A stretch of 64,000 nt of DNA from SIG598 sp045605025 (GTDB lineage Bacteria; Bacillota; Clostridia; Oscillospirales; Acutalibacteraceae), in NCBI GenBank assembly GCA_045605025.1, contig JAZUPE010000013.1:14848-78847 (forward strand). The letters are read 5' to 3'. A program made the translations under genes and the position numbers. The notes under the pieces were generated by a model, which ran no database searches, was not told the DNA's origin, and saw only the letters and a program-made list of their open reading frames with translations. Below are positions 50,585 through 59,918 of the stretch, piece by piece. Position 1 is the first letter of the stretch, and every line of letters begins with the position of its first letter.

Positions 50585-52414
50585 TTGTTTAAACGAAAGA
50601 AAGAACTAACTCCGGAGCAGCTCGAAGAGATCCAGACTAAGGACTTTTTCGACATGATAGTCCCCGGAATAATACGATTCATGACCGACTATTACATCTG
50701 CGGTGACACATACCGCTGTGTGTGGGTGGTAAGAGAATATCCGCCCTCCACCGAGGAACAGGCTATCCTGTCCCAGCTTGCCGACCGCACCGGTGTGTGC
50801 CTTCGCATCTACAGCCGTCTTGTGGATGCTCATGAGCAGCGCAAGATCATCCAGAACGCCACCCGAAAGAACCGCATGGCATCGGGCGGCAATGATGTTA
50901 CGGAAACCATTCAGGCAGAGGGCAATCTGCAGGATGTGGTGGAGCTGCTTGCCAACATGAGAAAAAACAAGGAACCGCTGCTCCACTGCACCGTGTTCAT
51001 TGAACTGAAAGCCAGAACCGAGGATGCTCTGCGCGAGCTTCAGTCGGAAATATCCATGGAACTGACCCGCTCAAAGATATCCGTAGACCGGCTCACGATG
51101 CGGCAGCAGGAGGGTTTTCTGTCGGTAACACCCGTAGGTGCAAACGAGTTTGGCAGCCAGTACGAGCGTGTGCTCCCGGCTTCCAGCGTGGCAAATCTAT
51201 ATCCCTTCAACTATTCCGGCAAGACCGACCCTCGCGGCTTTTACATCGGCAGAGATAAGTTCGGCACCAACATCCTTGTTGATCTCGACCGGCGCAGCGA
51301 TGACAAGACCAACGCAAATGTTCTCATTCTCGGCAACTCCGGTCAGGGTAAATCCTTTCTCCTCAAGCTGCTGCTCACCAATCTTCGTGAAAGCGGAAAG
51401 CGTGTCATAGTGCTGGATGCGGAAGCGGAATACGATGATCTGACACGTGCGCTGGGCGGCTGCTGTATTGATTTCATGTCGGGACGCTACATCATCAATC
51501 CCCTTGAGCCGATATCCTGGTCGGACGGCTTGGATCAGACGGATGTCAGCAGCCCGGAGCCTTTCCGAAAGGTCACCCGGCTGAGTCAGCACATCGCATA
51601 CCTCAAGGACTTTTTCAGAGCATACAAGGACTTCTCCGATCAGGAAATAGACACCATCGAGATCATGCTCACCAAGCTGTACGGCAGCTTCGGCATTACC
51701 GATCTGACCGACTACGGTCTGCTCCGGCACACCGATTACCCCACGGTGGATGATTTTTACTCTCTGCTTGAGGATGAATTTCAGAATTACAGCCGTCAGG
51801 TAAAGCCGCTGTACACCGATGAAACCCTCCAGAATGTGTGTCTCGGACTGCATTCCATGTGCCGTGGTGCGGAATCAAAATACTTCTGCGGACACACCAA
51901 TATCACAGACGACGGTTTTCTGTGCTTCGGTGTAAAGGGTCTGATGGACACCAACAAGCGACTCAAGGATGCCATGCTCTTCAATATTCTTTCCTATATG
52001 ACCGGGCAGCTGTTGGGCAGAGGAAATGTGGCTGCATCCATTGACGAGCTGTATCTATTCCTTACAAACATGACAGCCATTGAATACATCCGAAACGCCT
52101 CAAAGCGTGTTCGTAAAAAGGACTCCGCAGTCATTCTTGCCAGTCAGAACATCAATGACTTTCTCATGCCCGATGTTTGTGAACTGACAAAGCCTCTCTT
52201 TTCCATCCCCACTCATCAATTCCTGTTCAACGCAGGGCAGATCGATCCCAGAGCCTATACCGATACGCTGCAGCTTGAACCGGCTGAATTTGAACTCATC
52301 AAATACCCGGAGCGAGGCACCTGCCTGTACCGCTGCGGCAATGAAAGGTATCTGCTTCAGGTCAAAGCCGCACCCTTCAAGGCGGCAATGTTCGGAAAGG
52401 CTGGCGGTCGATGA
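50585..52414 (+). CDS. VirB4-family conjugation ATPase
   Basis: 609 aa from TTG 50585, with GGGAG about nine bases upstream. Walker A LGNSGQGKSFLLK is near residue 250 and Walker B with SIDELYLFL near 485; a conserved ILASQNINDFL follows, typical of TraG/VirB4 C-terminal domains. It powers substrate transport through the type IV channel at the membrane. The next gene overlaps by 4 bases. Confidence 0.93.
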   Translation: MFKRKKELTPEQLEEIQTKDFFDMIVPGIIRFMTDYYICGDTYRCVWVVREYPPSTEEQAILSQLADRTGVCLRIYSRLVDAHEQRKIIQNATRKNRMASGGNDVTETIQAEGNLQDVVELLANMRKNKEPLLHCTVFIELKARTEDALRELQSEISMELTRSKISVDRLTMRQQEGFLSVTPVGANEFGSQYERVLPASSVANLYPFNYSGKTDPRGFYIGRDKFGTNILVDLDRRSDDKTNANVLILGNSGQGKSFLLKLLLTNLRESGKRVIVLDAEAEYDDLTRALGGCCIDFMSGRYIINPLEPISWSDGLDQTDVSSPEPFRKVTRLSQHIAYLKDFFRAYKDFSDQEIDTIEIMLTKLYGSFGITDLTDYGLLRHTDYPTVDDFYSLLEDEFQNYSRQVKPLYTDETLQNVCLGLHSMCRGAESKYFCGHTNITDDGFLCFGVKGLMDTNKRLKDAMLFNILSYMTGQLLGRGNVAASIDELYLFLTNMTAIEYIRNASKRVRKKDSAVILASQNINDFLMPDVCELTKPLFSIPTHQFLFNAGQIDPRAYTDTLQLEPAEFELIKYPERGTCLYRCGNERYLLQVKAAPFKAAMFGKAGGR

Positions 52415-53436
52415 GTGCAGCCGTTGGTGCGGCACTCAAAAAGATTGCCATAGCCCTTCTGAGCAACAAGAACGCCATCAAAGCCGTCGGAACCATTATT
52501 CTCATCATTCTGATCGTGATACTGATGCCCATCATCGCCATTGTCGGAGTGTTCAGTGGAGGCATAGAGATCGACACCGACCGGCTGTCACAGATGGTGA
52601 TCGAAAATATGTCACAGGAGGAATCTGCCATGCTGATGGAAATAGAAACCACCATGAGCCGGATCGAGAGCAGTATGTGTGCTGCAGGGTATTCCGAACG
52701 GGTGCAGGAGGCGCAGGTGCTGTATGTCATAGGGCTGTCCGGCTTCGCTTCAGACAGCGGCTTTGTCGACCGGTTGGTAGGATGCTTTGCCGAAAGCCAG
52801 ACCGACGCACAGCTCGTGTCAGCAGTGAACAACAGGTTTTCAACGAGCATTTCCGTGGACGATTTCCATAGCATCATGGACGGTATCCGCGCCGTAAAGA
52901 TCGACATTGGCGGCTATGTCTCACCCGAAATCAAGAACAATCTTGACCTCGTAACATGGGCTGTAAACGCAGAGCAGGCTGGCTGGGGCTATGTGTGGGG
53001 AACCTACGGGACGGTACTTACCCGTACATATCTCTACGCAAAAGCAGAGCAGTATCCCGACCATGTCGGCGCAATGGAGGATTTCATAAAGCGCAGCTGG
53101 ATGGGCAGACGGACAGCCGACTGCGTAGGACTCATCAAGGGCTACGGCTGGCTGAACCCGGAAACCCTCGCCATCGAGTACGGCACTCATGGGATGCCGG
53201 ATATATCTGCCGACGATATGTACCGCAGCGCTACTGAAAAGGGAGCGATCAGCACCATACCGGAAATTCTCGGTCTGGCTGTATGGAAAGAGGGTCATAT
53301 CGGAATTTACATCGGCGACGGATATGTCATCGAAGCTATGGGAACCCGCTATGGTGTTCGCAAGACCGAGCTGAAGAACCGCTCATGGACACACTGGCTG
53401 AAGATACCGTATATCACATATGAGCAAACGAACTGA
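52411..53436 (+). CDS. NlpC/P60 cell-wall hydrolase of the transfer apparatus
   Basis: 341 aa. One N-terminal membrane segment (about 27-48, TIILIILIVILMPIIAIVGVF) anchors a helical stalk and a C-terminal NlpC/P60 domain: catalytic Cys in TADCVGLIKG (about residue 237) and His in GHIGIYIG (about 294). It opens peptidoglycan for the conjugation channel. The usual additional lysozyme-like domain (SLT) is absent. ATGA overlap with VirB4. Confidence 0.88.
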   Translation: MSAAVGAALKKIAIALLSNKNAIKAVGTIILIILIVILMPIIAIVGVFSGGIEIDTDRLSQMVIENMSQEESAMLMEIETTMSRIESSMCAAGYSERVQEAQVLYVIGLSGFASDSGFVDRLVGCFAESQTDAQLVSAVNNRFSTSISVDDFHSIMDGIRAVKIDIGGYVSPEIKNNLDLVTWAVNAEQAGWGYVWGTYGTVLTRTYLYAKAEQYPDHVGAMEDFIKRSWMGRRTADCVGLIKGYGWLNPETLAIEYGTHGMPDISADDMYRSATEKGAISTIPEILGLAVWKEGHIGIYIGDGYVIEAMGTRYGVRKTELKNRSWTHWLKIPYITYEQTN

Positions 53437-54004
53437 ACCTGACCTCGTCGCCCAGCTTCAGGAACGCTTCCGGTGCTGGGATGCTCTGTGTGAATACGGC
53501 GGCTCCGATCCGTTCTATGCCGATGGCGTGAACATGAACCTTGTGCGGAATCACATCATTTACTACAAGCGGCAAATCAAAGAACAGTACGGTGACGGAG
53601 AGCTGCCGGAGATATATCACCGACCTACTCCTCCGGAGGTGGACAACGATTACGTCGCCCGGAGCGATGAGATCCGCACCGCAGCCAAAGCTGTGCTCTC
53701 GGTGTATCTGGCAGACCCGCATTACAAATTTCTGAAATCGCACGCCTTGATGCTCGATGCAGCACAGACCAAAAGCACCTCCATAAAGAATGTTCTTGGC
53801 TACGCTGCGGCGCTTGAGCAAGCAGTTGCCGACGATGATCTGATAACCATGCGACGTCATCTTAACTCAAGCTCATATCTGCAATCCTTTGCCGAATGCG
53901 AGGAAAGGGTAAGAAAAGCACTCGCCGAGCCGCAGACACAGCTCAGTCTCTTCTCCATGCTGTGTGACGAAGATTCCGGAGAGGACGAATCAATTACAAT
54001 GTAA
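53420..54004 (+). CDS. conserved element protein of unknown function
   Basis: 194 aa, cytosolic, helical. Starts inside the preceding gene (17-base overlap). Contains CWDALCEYGGSDPFYADGVNMNLVRNHIIYYKRQI, a pattern found beside VirB4/NlpC genes in these elements, and ends with an acidic tail DEDSGEDESITM, one of the shared Met-terminated tails. No known domain. Confidence 0.72.
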   Translation: MSKRTEPDLVAQLQERFRCWDALCEYGGSDPFYADGVNMNLVRNHIIYYKRQIKEQYGDGELPEIYHRPTPPEVDNDYVARSDEIRTAAKAVLSVYLADPHYKFLKSHALMLDAAQTKSTSIKNVLGYAAALEQAVADDDLITMRRHLNSSSYLQSFAECEERVRKALAEPQTQLSLFSMLCDEDSGEDESITM

Positions 54005-54019
54005 AAAGGAGATCCCACA

Positions 54020-54286
54020 ATGAAAAAAGCAAGCATAACCATATCCTATGACGAAGAAAAAATGTCTGCAATCCGCATATATCTGACACAGAAACAGCTG
54101 TCCATAGAGGACGAGCTTGTTACGGCTCTCGATGCTCTTTACTCCAAGCACGTGCCGGGTAATGTCCGTGACTTTTTCCAGCTGCGGCAGGACATCTGCG
54201 CTGCTCCGGAAAAACCGACAAAGCCCCCTGTCAAGAAAAAAGCCGCACCCGATGCCCCCGATCCTGAACGGAGTGAGGGCGATTGA
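54020..54286 (+). CDS. DUF6103-like small protein
   Basis: 88 aa. ITISYDEEKMSAIRIYLTQKQLSIEDELVTALDALYSKHVPGNVRDFF fits the DUF6103 pattern: a helical protein with a ribbon-helix-helix feel. The C-terminus is a Lys/Pro linker (APEKPTKPPVKKKAAPDAPDPERSEGD). AAAAGGAGAT precedes ATG 54020. The stop overlaps the next start. Confidence 0.7.
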   Translation: MKKASITISYDEEKMSAIRIYLTQKQLSIEDELVTALDALYSKHVPGNVRDFFQLRQDICAAPEKPTKPPVKKKAAPDAPDPERSEGD

Positions 54287-55305
54287 GAACACAGCGATTC
54301 GGCGTTGAAATCGAAATGACCGGCATCACGAGAGCAGCCGCTGCTCAAGTGATAGCCGGTTATTTTAATACCTCTGCCACCCATTTGGGCGGTGGTTACG
54401 ATGCCTACGCCGTTCGTGATAACGAAGATCGTCTCTGGAAGCTTGTAAGTGATTCCTCCATACGCCTTGAATCACGGCGCGGAGCATCCCGCGATAGTCA
54501 TTACGCTGTAGAGCTTGTCACCCCGATCTGCAAATACGATGACATTGAAACCATACAGGACATCGTCAGAATCCTGCGCAATGCCGGAGCCAAAGTCAAC
54601 TCCTCCTGCGGCATTCACATTCACGTGGATGCCGCGCCTCATACTGTACGGTCGCTTAAAAATATCGTGAACATCATGGCTGCCAAGGAGGAATTGATCT
54701 ACAAGGCACTTCAGGTTGACGTTTCCCGCGAGTACTACTGCAAGAAAATCGACACCCGGTTTCTTGACGAACTCAACGACAAACGTCTGTGCAGCATGGA
54801 TGAACTGGAACAGATATGGTACAACGGTCGTTCCGGTCGCCATCACCACTACGATGATTCCCGGTACCACGGGCTGAATCTCCACAGCGTTTTCTCCAAA
54901 GGAACCATTGAATTCCGCCTCTTCAATTCCACTCTTCACGCCGGAAAGATCAAGTCCTTCATCCAGCTATGCCTCGCCATAAGTCATCAGGCTCTCATCC
55001 AGAGAAGCGCATCACGCAGCCGAACGCAGACCAGCAATGACAAGTACACCTTCCGCACGTGGCTGCTCCGTTTGGGGCTGATCGGCGATGAATTCAAGAC
55101 CGCGAGATATCATCTTCTCAAGAATCTTGAGGGCAACATCGCATGGAAAGATCCGGCGCAGGCAGAAGCTCAACGGCAGCGGCTTGCCGCCCGTGATCAG
55201 GAGAACAACTCCGGCGAGGAAGTATCCGAAAGCCCGTCAGACGAGCAGCCGGATGATATTTCAGCAGACGATTCAGAGGACTCATCGTTCTCTATGACAA
55301 TGTAA
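54283..55305 (+). CDS. amidoligase (Amidoligase_2, ATP-dependent COOH-NH2 ligase family)
   Basis: 340 aa from TTG 54283. The pattern RFGVEIEMTGITRAAA at the N-terminus, YAVELVTPICKYDDIETIQDIVRILRNAGAKVNSSCGIHIHVDAA in the middle (key EL.TP and CG.H.H) and FRLFNSTLHAGKI later is the phage-type Amidoligase_2 fold. These enzymes form amide bonds on proteins or small peptides with ATP. The next gene is a gamma-glutamylcyclotransferase-like enzyme that could undo such bonds. The tail is acidic and ends SFSMTM. Confidence 0.88.
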   Translation: MRTQRFGVEIEMTGITRAAAAQVIAGYFNTSATHLGGGYDAYAVRDNEDRLWKLVSDSSIRLESRRGASRDSHYAVELVTPICKYDDIETIQDIVRILRNAGAKVNSSCGIHIHVDAAPHTVRSLKNIVNIMAAKEELIYKALQVDVSREYYCKKIDTRFLDELNDKRLCSMDELEQIWYNGRSGRHHHYDDSRYHGLNLHSVFSKGTIEFRLFNSTLHAGKIKSFIQLCLAISHQALIQRSASRSRTQTSNDKYTFRTWLLRLGLIGDEFKTARYHLLKNLEGNIAWKDPAQAEAQRQRLAARDQENNSGEEVSESPSDEQPDDISADDSEDSSFSMTM

Positions 55306-55318
55306 AGGAGCATTCTAC

Positions 55319-55933
55319 ATGAAAAAACGACTATACGCCGCCTATGGCAGTAACCTTAACAAGGCACAGATGAAAGCCCGATGTCCCACCGCGAAGCTCC
55401 GTGGCACCGGCGTTATTCATGATTACGAGCTGCAGTTCAAGGGACAGTCCCACGGAGCATATGCAACCATCGCCCCCAAAAAGGGAGCCTCGGTACCCGT
55501 GGCCTTGTGGGAGCTTCAGCCTTCCGATGAATTTTCTCTTGACCGTTACGAGGGCTATCCCGGTCACTATTTCAAGGAAAACCTCACCGTTGACATGAAC
55601 GGAGAAAGCGTTGACTCCATGGCCTACATCATGAATCTTCGCATGGGATTCGGTCTGCCCCACGAATACTACTACGACATCGTTCGGAAAGGCTATCAGG
55701 ATTGCGGGCTCGATGTATCGGTGCTTAACGAAGCCGTAAGCAGCAGCGCACAGAGGTTTTACTCCGATTATACAGCATACGGAGCACAGCAGTCGCTGTT
55801 TGATCACCGTTACAGAGTAGTGACACCGGAAGCTGAAGATCCCGAAGATGCATATCAGGATGACGATATTGATGCATTTCCCGATGACGAGCCTGACGAA
55901 TCCGACCCCTTCTATTGTCCCGGCATGATGTAA
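55319..55933 (+). CDS. gamma-glutamylcyclotransferase-like (AIG2/GGCT) protein
   Basis: 204 aa. N-terminal YAAYGSNLN glycine loop and a LDRYEGYPG motif with the catalytic glutamate (about residue 78) define the GGCT/AIG2 fold. It would release 5-oxoproline from gamma-glutamyl amides. It directly follows the amidoligase gene (13 bases), a neighbourhood known from phages and conjugative elements. A strongly acidic tail ends FYCPGMM. Confidence 0.9.
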   Translation: MKKRLYAAYGSNLNKAQMKARCPTAKLRGTGVIHDYELQFKGQSHGAYATIAPKKGASVPVALWELQPSDEFSLDRYEGYPGHYFKENLTVDMNGESVDSMAYIMNLRMGFGLPHEYYYDIVRKGYQDCGLDVSVLNEAVSSSAQRFYSDYTAYGAQQSLFDHRYRVVTPEAEDPEDAYQDDDIDAFPDDEPDESDPFYCPGMM

Positions 55934-55946
55934 AGGAGGACGGTTC

Positions 55947-56348
55947 ATGAAGCTAAAGCGACAACTGCTTAATGAGCTTGGCTCTCGATATTCGTATCAG
56001 CGTATCCTCTCTGACCGTGAGATATATGCGCTCAAAGCAAAGGGACTTCCCCGGAACTTTGACTATATTGCAGCCACTCTTACAGCCGGTTGTGTTCGTA
56101 TTGATGCTGTAATTTATGACTCCCCGACAGGCTCAAAAATCGGATATGACATCTTCATCAAGGACAGTCCCGATACCCTCGAATGGATCTGCTATGACAG
56201 TATTGACGATGCGATAAGTGCCAAAGAGGGCGATATGCTCTCTGCTCTTAACCGAATCGTTGAGGATAACGGTCTGTCATACACGGAATGCTGTTTTCCC
56301 CGTCTGAACGGAGTGGATTACACCGTCAAAAAGGAACCGAACGCATAA
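55947..56348 (+). CDS. hypothetical element protein
   Basis: 133 aa, cytosolic. Opens KLKRQLLNELGSRYSYQRILSDREIYALKAKGLP and has a central beta-rich part (GCVRIDAVIYDSPTGSKIGYDIFIKDSPDTLEWICYDSIDDAI). No family is recognised. AAAGGAGG precedes ATG 55947. It is the last gene before the oriT-like region. Confidence 0.65.
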   Translation: MKLKRQLLNELGSRYSYQRILSDREIYALKAKGLPRNFDYIAATLTAGCVRIDAVIYDSPTGSKIGYDIFIKDSPDTLEWICYDSIDDAISAKEGDMLSALNRIVEDNGLSYTECCFPRLNGVDYTVKKEPNA

Positions 56349-56730
56349 CGCCCCTGTTGGGCGCAATTTGCGCCCGTGTGACGATTTCAGGCTCGGGGTC
56401 GGGAAAAGGCCCGACTTCGGGCTTGAAACGAATGTGGGGCGTTTTTGAGGCTTTGTTGGAACAGCGGGGTATTTACGCTATCTCCACAGGGTTATTTTCG
56501 AAGCCTTCTACGAGGGTTTTCGAGGGTAGAAAACGCAGCAGGATAAAGGGAGTATGCTTTGTCACGCCCGCATCTCCCAATTCACACCGTCCGGCAACGC
56601 CGTTCGGAGGTTTTTACTGTATTACAAAAATCAGAAAAAAGGCATGAAGGTATGCCGAATAAAGAAAAAACGGCTTTAGCACCACCTTTTCTGGTGTGTC
56701 AGGCCGTGTGCACAGGAGGTTAATGAGATT
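56349..56730 (+). other. candidate oriT region with multiple inverted repeats
   Basis: Non-coding gap before the MobC-like and relaxase genes. It contains GGGCGCAATTTGCGCCC (56359-56375), GCCCGACTTCGGGC (about 56409), GGCAT-GAAGGT-ATGCC (56641-56655) and CACCA-CCTTTTC-TGGTG (56680-56696), the last near the mobilisation genes. Position and repeats fit an origin of transfer; the nick site is not identified. An overlapping 119-codon frame exists but looks spurious. Confidence 0.6.
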
Positions 56731-57129
56731 ATGGACGAAAACAAGCGGATAGGAATAATAATGAGCTCCGATTTATTGGAGCGATGCAACGGCAGCGTAG
56801 GGATGGACGATTCAAAATCACGCAGCGAATTTGTCTGCAACGCTGTCGAGTTCTATATTGCGTGGCTCAATAACGGAACGAACCACAAGGTACTCACGCC
56901 GGCTCTGGAGTCTGTTGTCGGAGCGAAAATCAAAGACACCGAAAACAGGCTTGCACGTGTGCTGTTCAAGCTGGGTGTTGAAGTTGCCATGATGATGCAC
57001 GTGGTGGCAGCAACCAATAACATTCCTCTCACCGAGATCGAAAAGCTTCGCAAAATGTGCGTTGACGAAGTGTCCCGCAACAGCGGGCGATATACCTTTG
57101 AGGACGCTGTCCGGTTCCAGAAAAGCTGA
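56731..57129 (+). CDS. MobC-like relaxosome accessory protein
   Basis: 132 aa. The N-terminus (RIGIIMSSDLLERCNGSVGMDDSKSRSEFVCNAVEFYIAWLN) is a ribbon-helix-helix pattern, followed by a helical domain with LARVLFKLGVEVAMMMHVVAATNNI, common in accessory proteins that load relaxases on oriT. AGGAGG lies 11 bases before ATG 56731. Its stop overlaps the relaxase start. Confidence 0.8.
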   Translation: MDENKRIGIIMSSDLLERCNGSVGMDDSKSRSEFVCNAVEFYIAWLNNGTNHKVLTPALESVVGAKIKDTENRLARVLFKLGVEVAMMMHVVAATNNIPLTEIEKLRKMCVDEVSRNSGRYTFEDAVRFQKS

Positions 57130-58427
57130 TGGCAGGGATAGTTATGAAGTCACCGTACATGAAGCCGGGAGCCAATTCTCACATCGGTACCTATACCCGG
57201 TACATAGCTACTCGCGACGGCGTTGAACCAACCGATGATACCTCACGATTTCTAAACGCCACCTACGTACAAAAGAATGAAATCCAGTCTCTGCTGAAAA
57301 AATATCCGGATAGTACTGAGCTTCCCGAATACGCAGATTACTGTGACAACCCTAACAGAAAAAACGCAGATGCTCTGATTATAAATATTGCCGAACAGCA
57401 CCCGGAGGTACTTGCCTCACGAAAGGGATATGTCAGTTACATTGCAAACCGTCCCGGTGTAGAGAAAACTTCCGGCAACGGTCTTTTTACCGATGAGGGT
57501 GTTCCGGTTATCCTCGACGATGTCATGCGTGAGGTCTCCTCTCATCAGGGAAACATCTGGACACACATAATCTCCCTGAGTCGTGAGGACGCACAGCGGC
57601 TCGGATATGATACCGCAGGCGCATGGAGAGATCTGCTCCGGTCACAGCGCAATGTGTTTGCTCAAAACATGAAGATCATGCCGGGGAACTTTCGGTGGTA
57701 CGCTGCATTTCACAACGAAGGGCATCACCCTCATGTACACATGATAGCTTACTCGGTCGATCCGAAAGAAGCATATCTCTCGCAGGTTGGTATTCAAAAT
57801 ATCAAATCCAGCCTTGCAAAAGAGATATTCACTCAGGATCTCATCAGCATCTATGAAAAGCAGACTTCTCACCGTGACGATCTGCGACAAAGCAGCCGTG
57901 ACCTCATCGCTGACATAGTCCGTCAGATGAACGAGGGTGGTCACTGCGATCCGCGAATCGCCGAGCAACTGCTCAAGCTATCCCGTCGACTGGCTAACAC
58001 CTCCGGCAAAAAGGTATATGGATACCTCAAGCCTGACGTCAAGGCTATCGTCGACGGCATCGTGGATCTGCTTGAACAGGACGAGCGCATTGCAAAGCTG
58101 TATGACCTTTGGTACGAACAGCGGTTCAATGTGCTTCGAACATATACCGACACCATGCCTCCGAAAGTTCCTCTGTCGCAGAACAAGGAATTCAAAAGCA
58201 TTAAAAACGCTGTGATTCAGGAGGCTATGAAGCTGGTTCCGCTGCATACCGAAGCACAATCTGCAGAACAGATGCTCGGAGCATCAATGACCGGCGCGAT
58301 CAATCTGCTTTATCATCTGAGCAGAATTTTCGAGGACAAAGATCATAACGGCGACGCTCCTTTGCCTGTGTCAAAAGAGAACTGGGCAGAAGAAAAAAGA
58401 GCCGCTCATGGTCTGAAACATGGATGA
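57129..58427 (+). CDS. MobP-type (MobP3-like) relaxase
   Basis: 432 aa. N-terminal IVMKSPYMKPG...TYTRYIATRDGVE with the likely catalytic tyrosine, and the metal-binding three-His motif in EGHHPHVHMIAYS (about residues 197-208). The C-terminal ~200 residues are helical. It nicks the element at oriT and pilots the strand into the recipient. It is coupled to the MobC-like gene by 1-base overlap. Confidence 0.9.
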   Translation: MAGIVMKSPYMKPGANSHIGTYTRYIATRDGVEPTDDTSRFLNATYVQKNEIQSLLKKYPDSTELPEYADYCDNPNRKNADALIINIAEQHPEVLASRKGYVSYIANRPGVEKTSGNGLFTDEGVPVILDDVMREVSSHQGNIWTHIISLSREDAQRLGYDTAGAWRDLLRSQRNVFAQNMKIMPGNFRWYAAFHNEGHHPHVHMIAYSVDPKEAYLSQVGIQNIKSSLAKEIFTQDLISIYEKQTSHRDDLRQSSRDLIADIVRQMNEGGHCDPRIAEQLLKLSRRLANTSGKKVYGYLKPDVKAIVDGIVDLLEQDERIAKLYDLWYEQRFNVLRTYTDTMPPKVPLSQNKEFKSIKNAVIQEAMKLVPLHTEAQSAEQMLGASMTGAINLLYHLSRIFEDKDHNGDAPLPVSKENWAEEKRAAHGLKHG

Positions 58428-58449
58428 TCCAATAGGAGGGATATTATTT

Positions 58450-59370
58450 ATGAGCACTCATACCTATACCAAACAGGAAAAGTACGATGCCAGACACACC
58501 GACATTGCTGAATTTCTTGTCTCTCACGGGGCGCAGCTCAAGCGATCCGGCGGAGAATTGGAGTGGAACTACGGATGCGAAAAGATTACCATACGAGGAA
58601 GCGTGTGGTTTAACCATTATCGCATGGAGGGCGGCAATGCTATTGACTTCGTCCAGAAATTCTATGAGGTAGATTTTCCGACAGCAATGGAAATGCTGCT
58701 TGGCAGGGCAGGAAGCACTGAGCCTGTTCCTTGCTTTCCTCAATCCGAAAAAAGATTAAAGACAGAGCCCGGGGACTTCGCTTTGCCGGAACCCAACCGT
58801 AACATTCGCAGAGTATTTACCTATCTCCATCGGCATCGCCGCATCGATCCTGATGTCATAAATTACTTCCATGCAAAACGTATGCTGTATGAGGACACGC
58901 AGTACCACAATGCTGTTTTCGTCGGATTCGATGAGGCAGGTGTTCCCCGGCACGCTCACAAACGCGGCTCACACACTGCCACCACTTATAAATGCAACTG
59001 TGTCGCCAGCGATCTCAATTACAGCTTCCACCATACCGGAACAAGTGACAGGATATATGTTTTCGAGGCTCCCATTGATATGCTATCGTTCATATCCATG
59101 AACCCATACCACTGGCAGCACGACAGCTATGTAGCGTTGTGTTCCGTCGCTCCTGCAGCGCTGCTTCATCAGCTCAAGGTCAATCCGAACATACGATTCG
59201 TATATCTGTGTCTTGACAATGATGATGCAGGTAATGAAGCTTGTGAGCGCATAACGAATCTGCTCCGGAAACAAGGAGATTATAATGTGCAGCGGCTCAC
59301 TCCGACGCTCAAAGACTGGAACGAGGATCTTTGCAGCATCGAGGAAGAAAGCCTCACACAGGGAATGTAA
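58450..59370 (+). CDS. DUF3991/TOPRIM domain protein
   Basis: 306 aa. The N-terminal part resembles a primase zinc-finger/DUF3991-like domain (DIAEFLVSHGAQLKRSGGELEWNYGCEKITI). The TOPRIM motifs are FEAPIDMLS (Glu about residue 203) and LCLDNDDAGNEA (DxD about 257). Such proteins act as element primase or strand-processing enzymes after transfer. ATG 58450 is preferred to the longer frame from 58420 because GGAGGG lies ten bases upstream. The protein ends EEESLTQGM. Confidence 0.85.
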   Translation: MSTHTYTKQEKYDARHTDIAEFLVSHGAQLKRSGGELEWNYGCEKITIRGSVWFNHYRMEGGNAIDFVQKFYEVDFPTAMEMLLGRAGSTEPVPCFPQSEKRLKTEPGDFALPEPNRNIRRVFTYLHRHRRIDPDVINYFHAKRMLYEDTQYHNAVFVGFDEAGVPRHAHKRGSHTATTYKCNCVASDLNYSFHHTGTSDRIYVFEAPIDMLSFISMNPYHWQHDSYVALCSVAPAALLHQLKVNPNIRFVYLCLDNDDAGNEACERITNLLRKQGDYNVQRLTPTLKDWNEDLCSIEEESLTQGM

Positions 59371-59385
59371 GAAAGGAAAATCAAC

Positions 59386-59916
59386 ATGGGTACAAGAAGC
59401 TATATCGCAAAACAAATCGCTCCGGATCAGTATCGCACCATCTACTGTCAGTTCGACGGCTATCTGGAGGAAGTAGGAAAAAATCTGGCAGCGCATTACA
59501 ACACCGCACAGCAGCTCGACAAGCTGCTTGATCTTGGGGATCTGCACTCTCTGCAGCCAAAGCTGTCTCCCGATCCGTCTCTGCCGCACAATACCTCTGA
59601 ACGTCAGAGAGATGTTACCATCGCCTTTGGCCGTGACTTCGGCAGTGAGCAATGCGATGCTGTTGTCAAGTCGATGGACGAAATACTCGATAACCCGGAC
59701 GGCGTTGAATATGTATACATCTTCACCCTTGATGAAGAATGGAAGTATTTCCACAGCGATCAGTTCTGTGAGGGTATGCGTGATCTGGAATCCGCTCTTG
59801 ATCATATGGGCATAGATTTCAGGCCGGATGATGTTAACAAAGAACTCTTCCATGAACAGGACGAACCGGACGGCGGGGATGAGGATTTTTCCGGCATGGG
59901 AATGGGAGGAATGTGA
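59386..59916 (+). CDS. conserved element protein of unknown function
   Basis: 176 aa, cytosolic and acidic. The N-terminus GTRSYIAKQIAPDQYRTIYCQFDGYLEEVGKNLAAHYNT is a recurrent pattern in conjugative and phage proteins of gut Firmicutes. The C-terminus is strongly acidic and ends SGMGMGGM. GAAAGGAAA precedes ATG 59386. The stop region overlaps the VirD4 ribosome site. Confidence 0.75.
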   Translation: MGTRSYIAKQIAPDQYRTIYCQFDGYLEEVGKNLAAHYNTAQQLDKLLDLGDLHSLQPKLSPDPSLPHNTSERQRDVTIAFGRDFGSEQCDAVVKSMDEILDNPDGVEYVYIFTLDEEWKYFHSDQFCEGMRDLESALDHMGIDFRPDDVNKELFHEQDEPDGGDEDFSGMGMGGM

Positions 59917-59918
59917 CC

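Noticed and set aside
56288..56647. 119-codon frame across the oriT-like region
   Set aside because: It starts inside the preceding gene, has no ribosome site of its own, runs through several inverted repeats and has a composition typical of non-coding GC-rich repeats.
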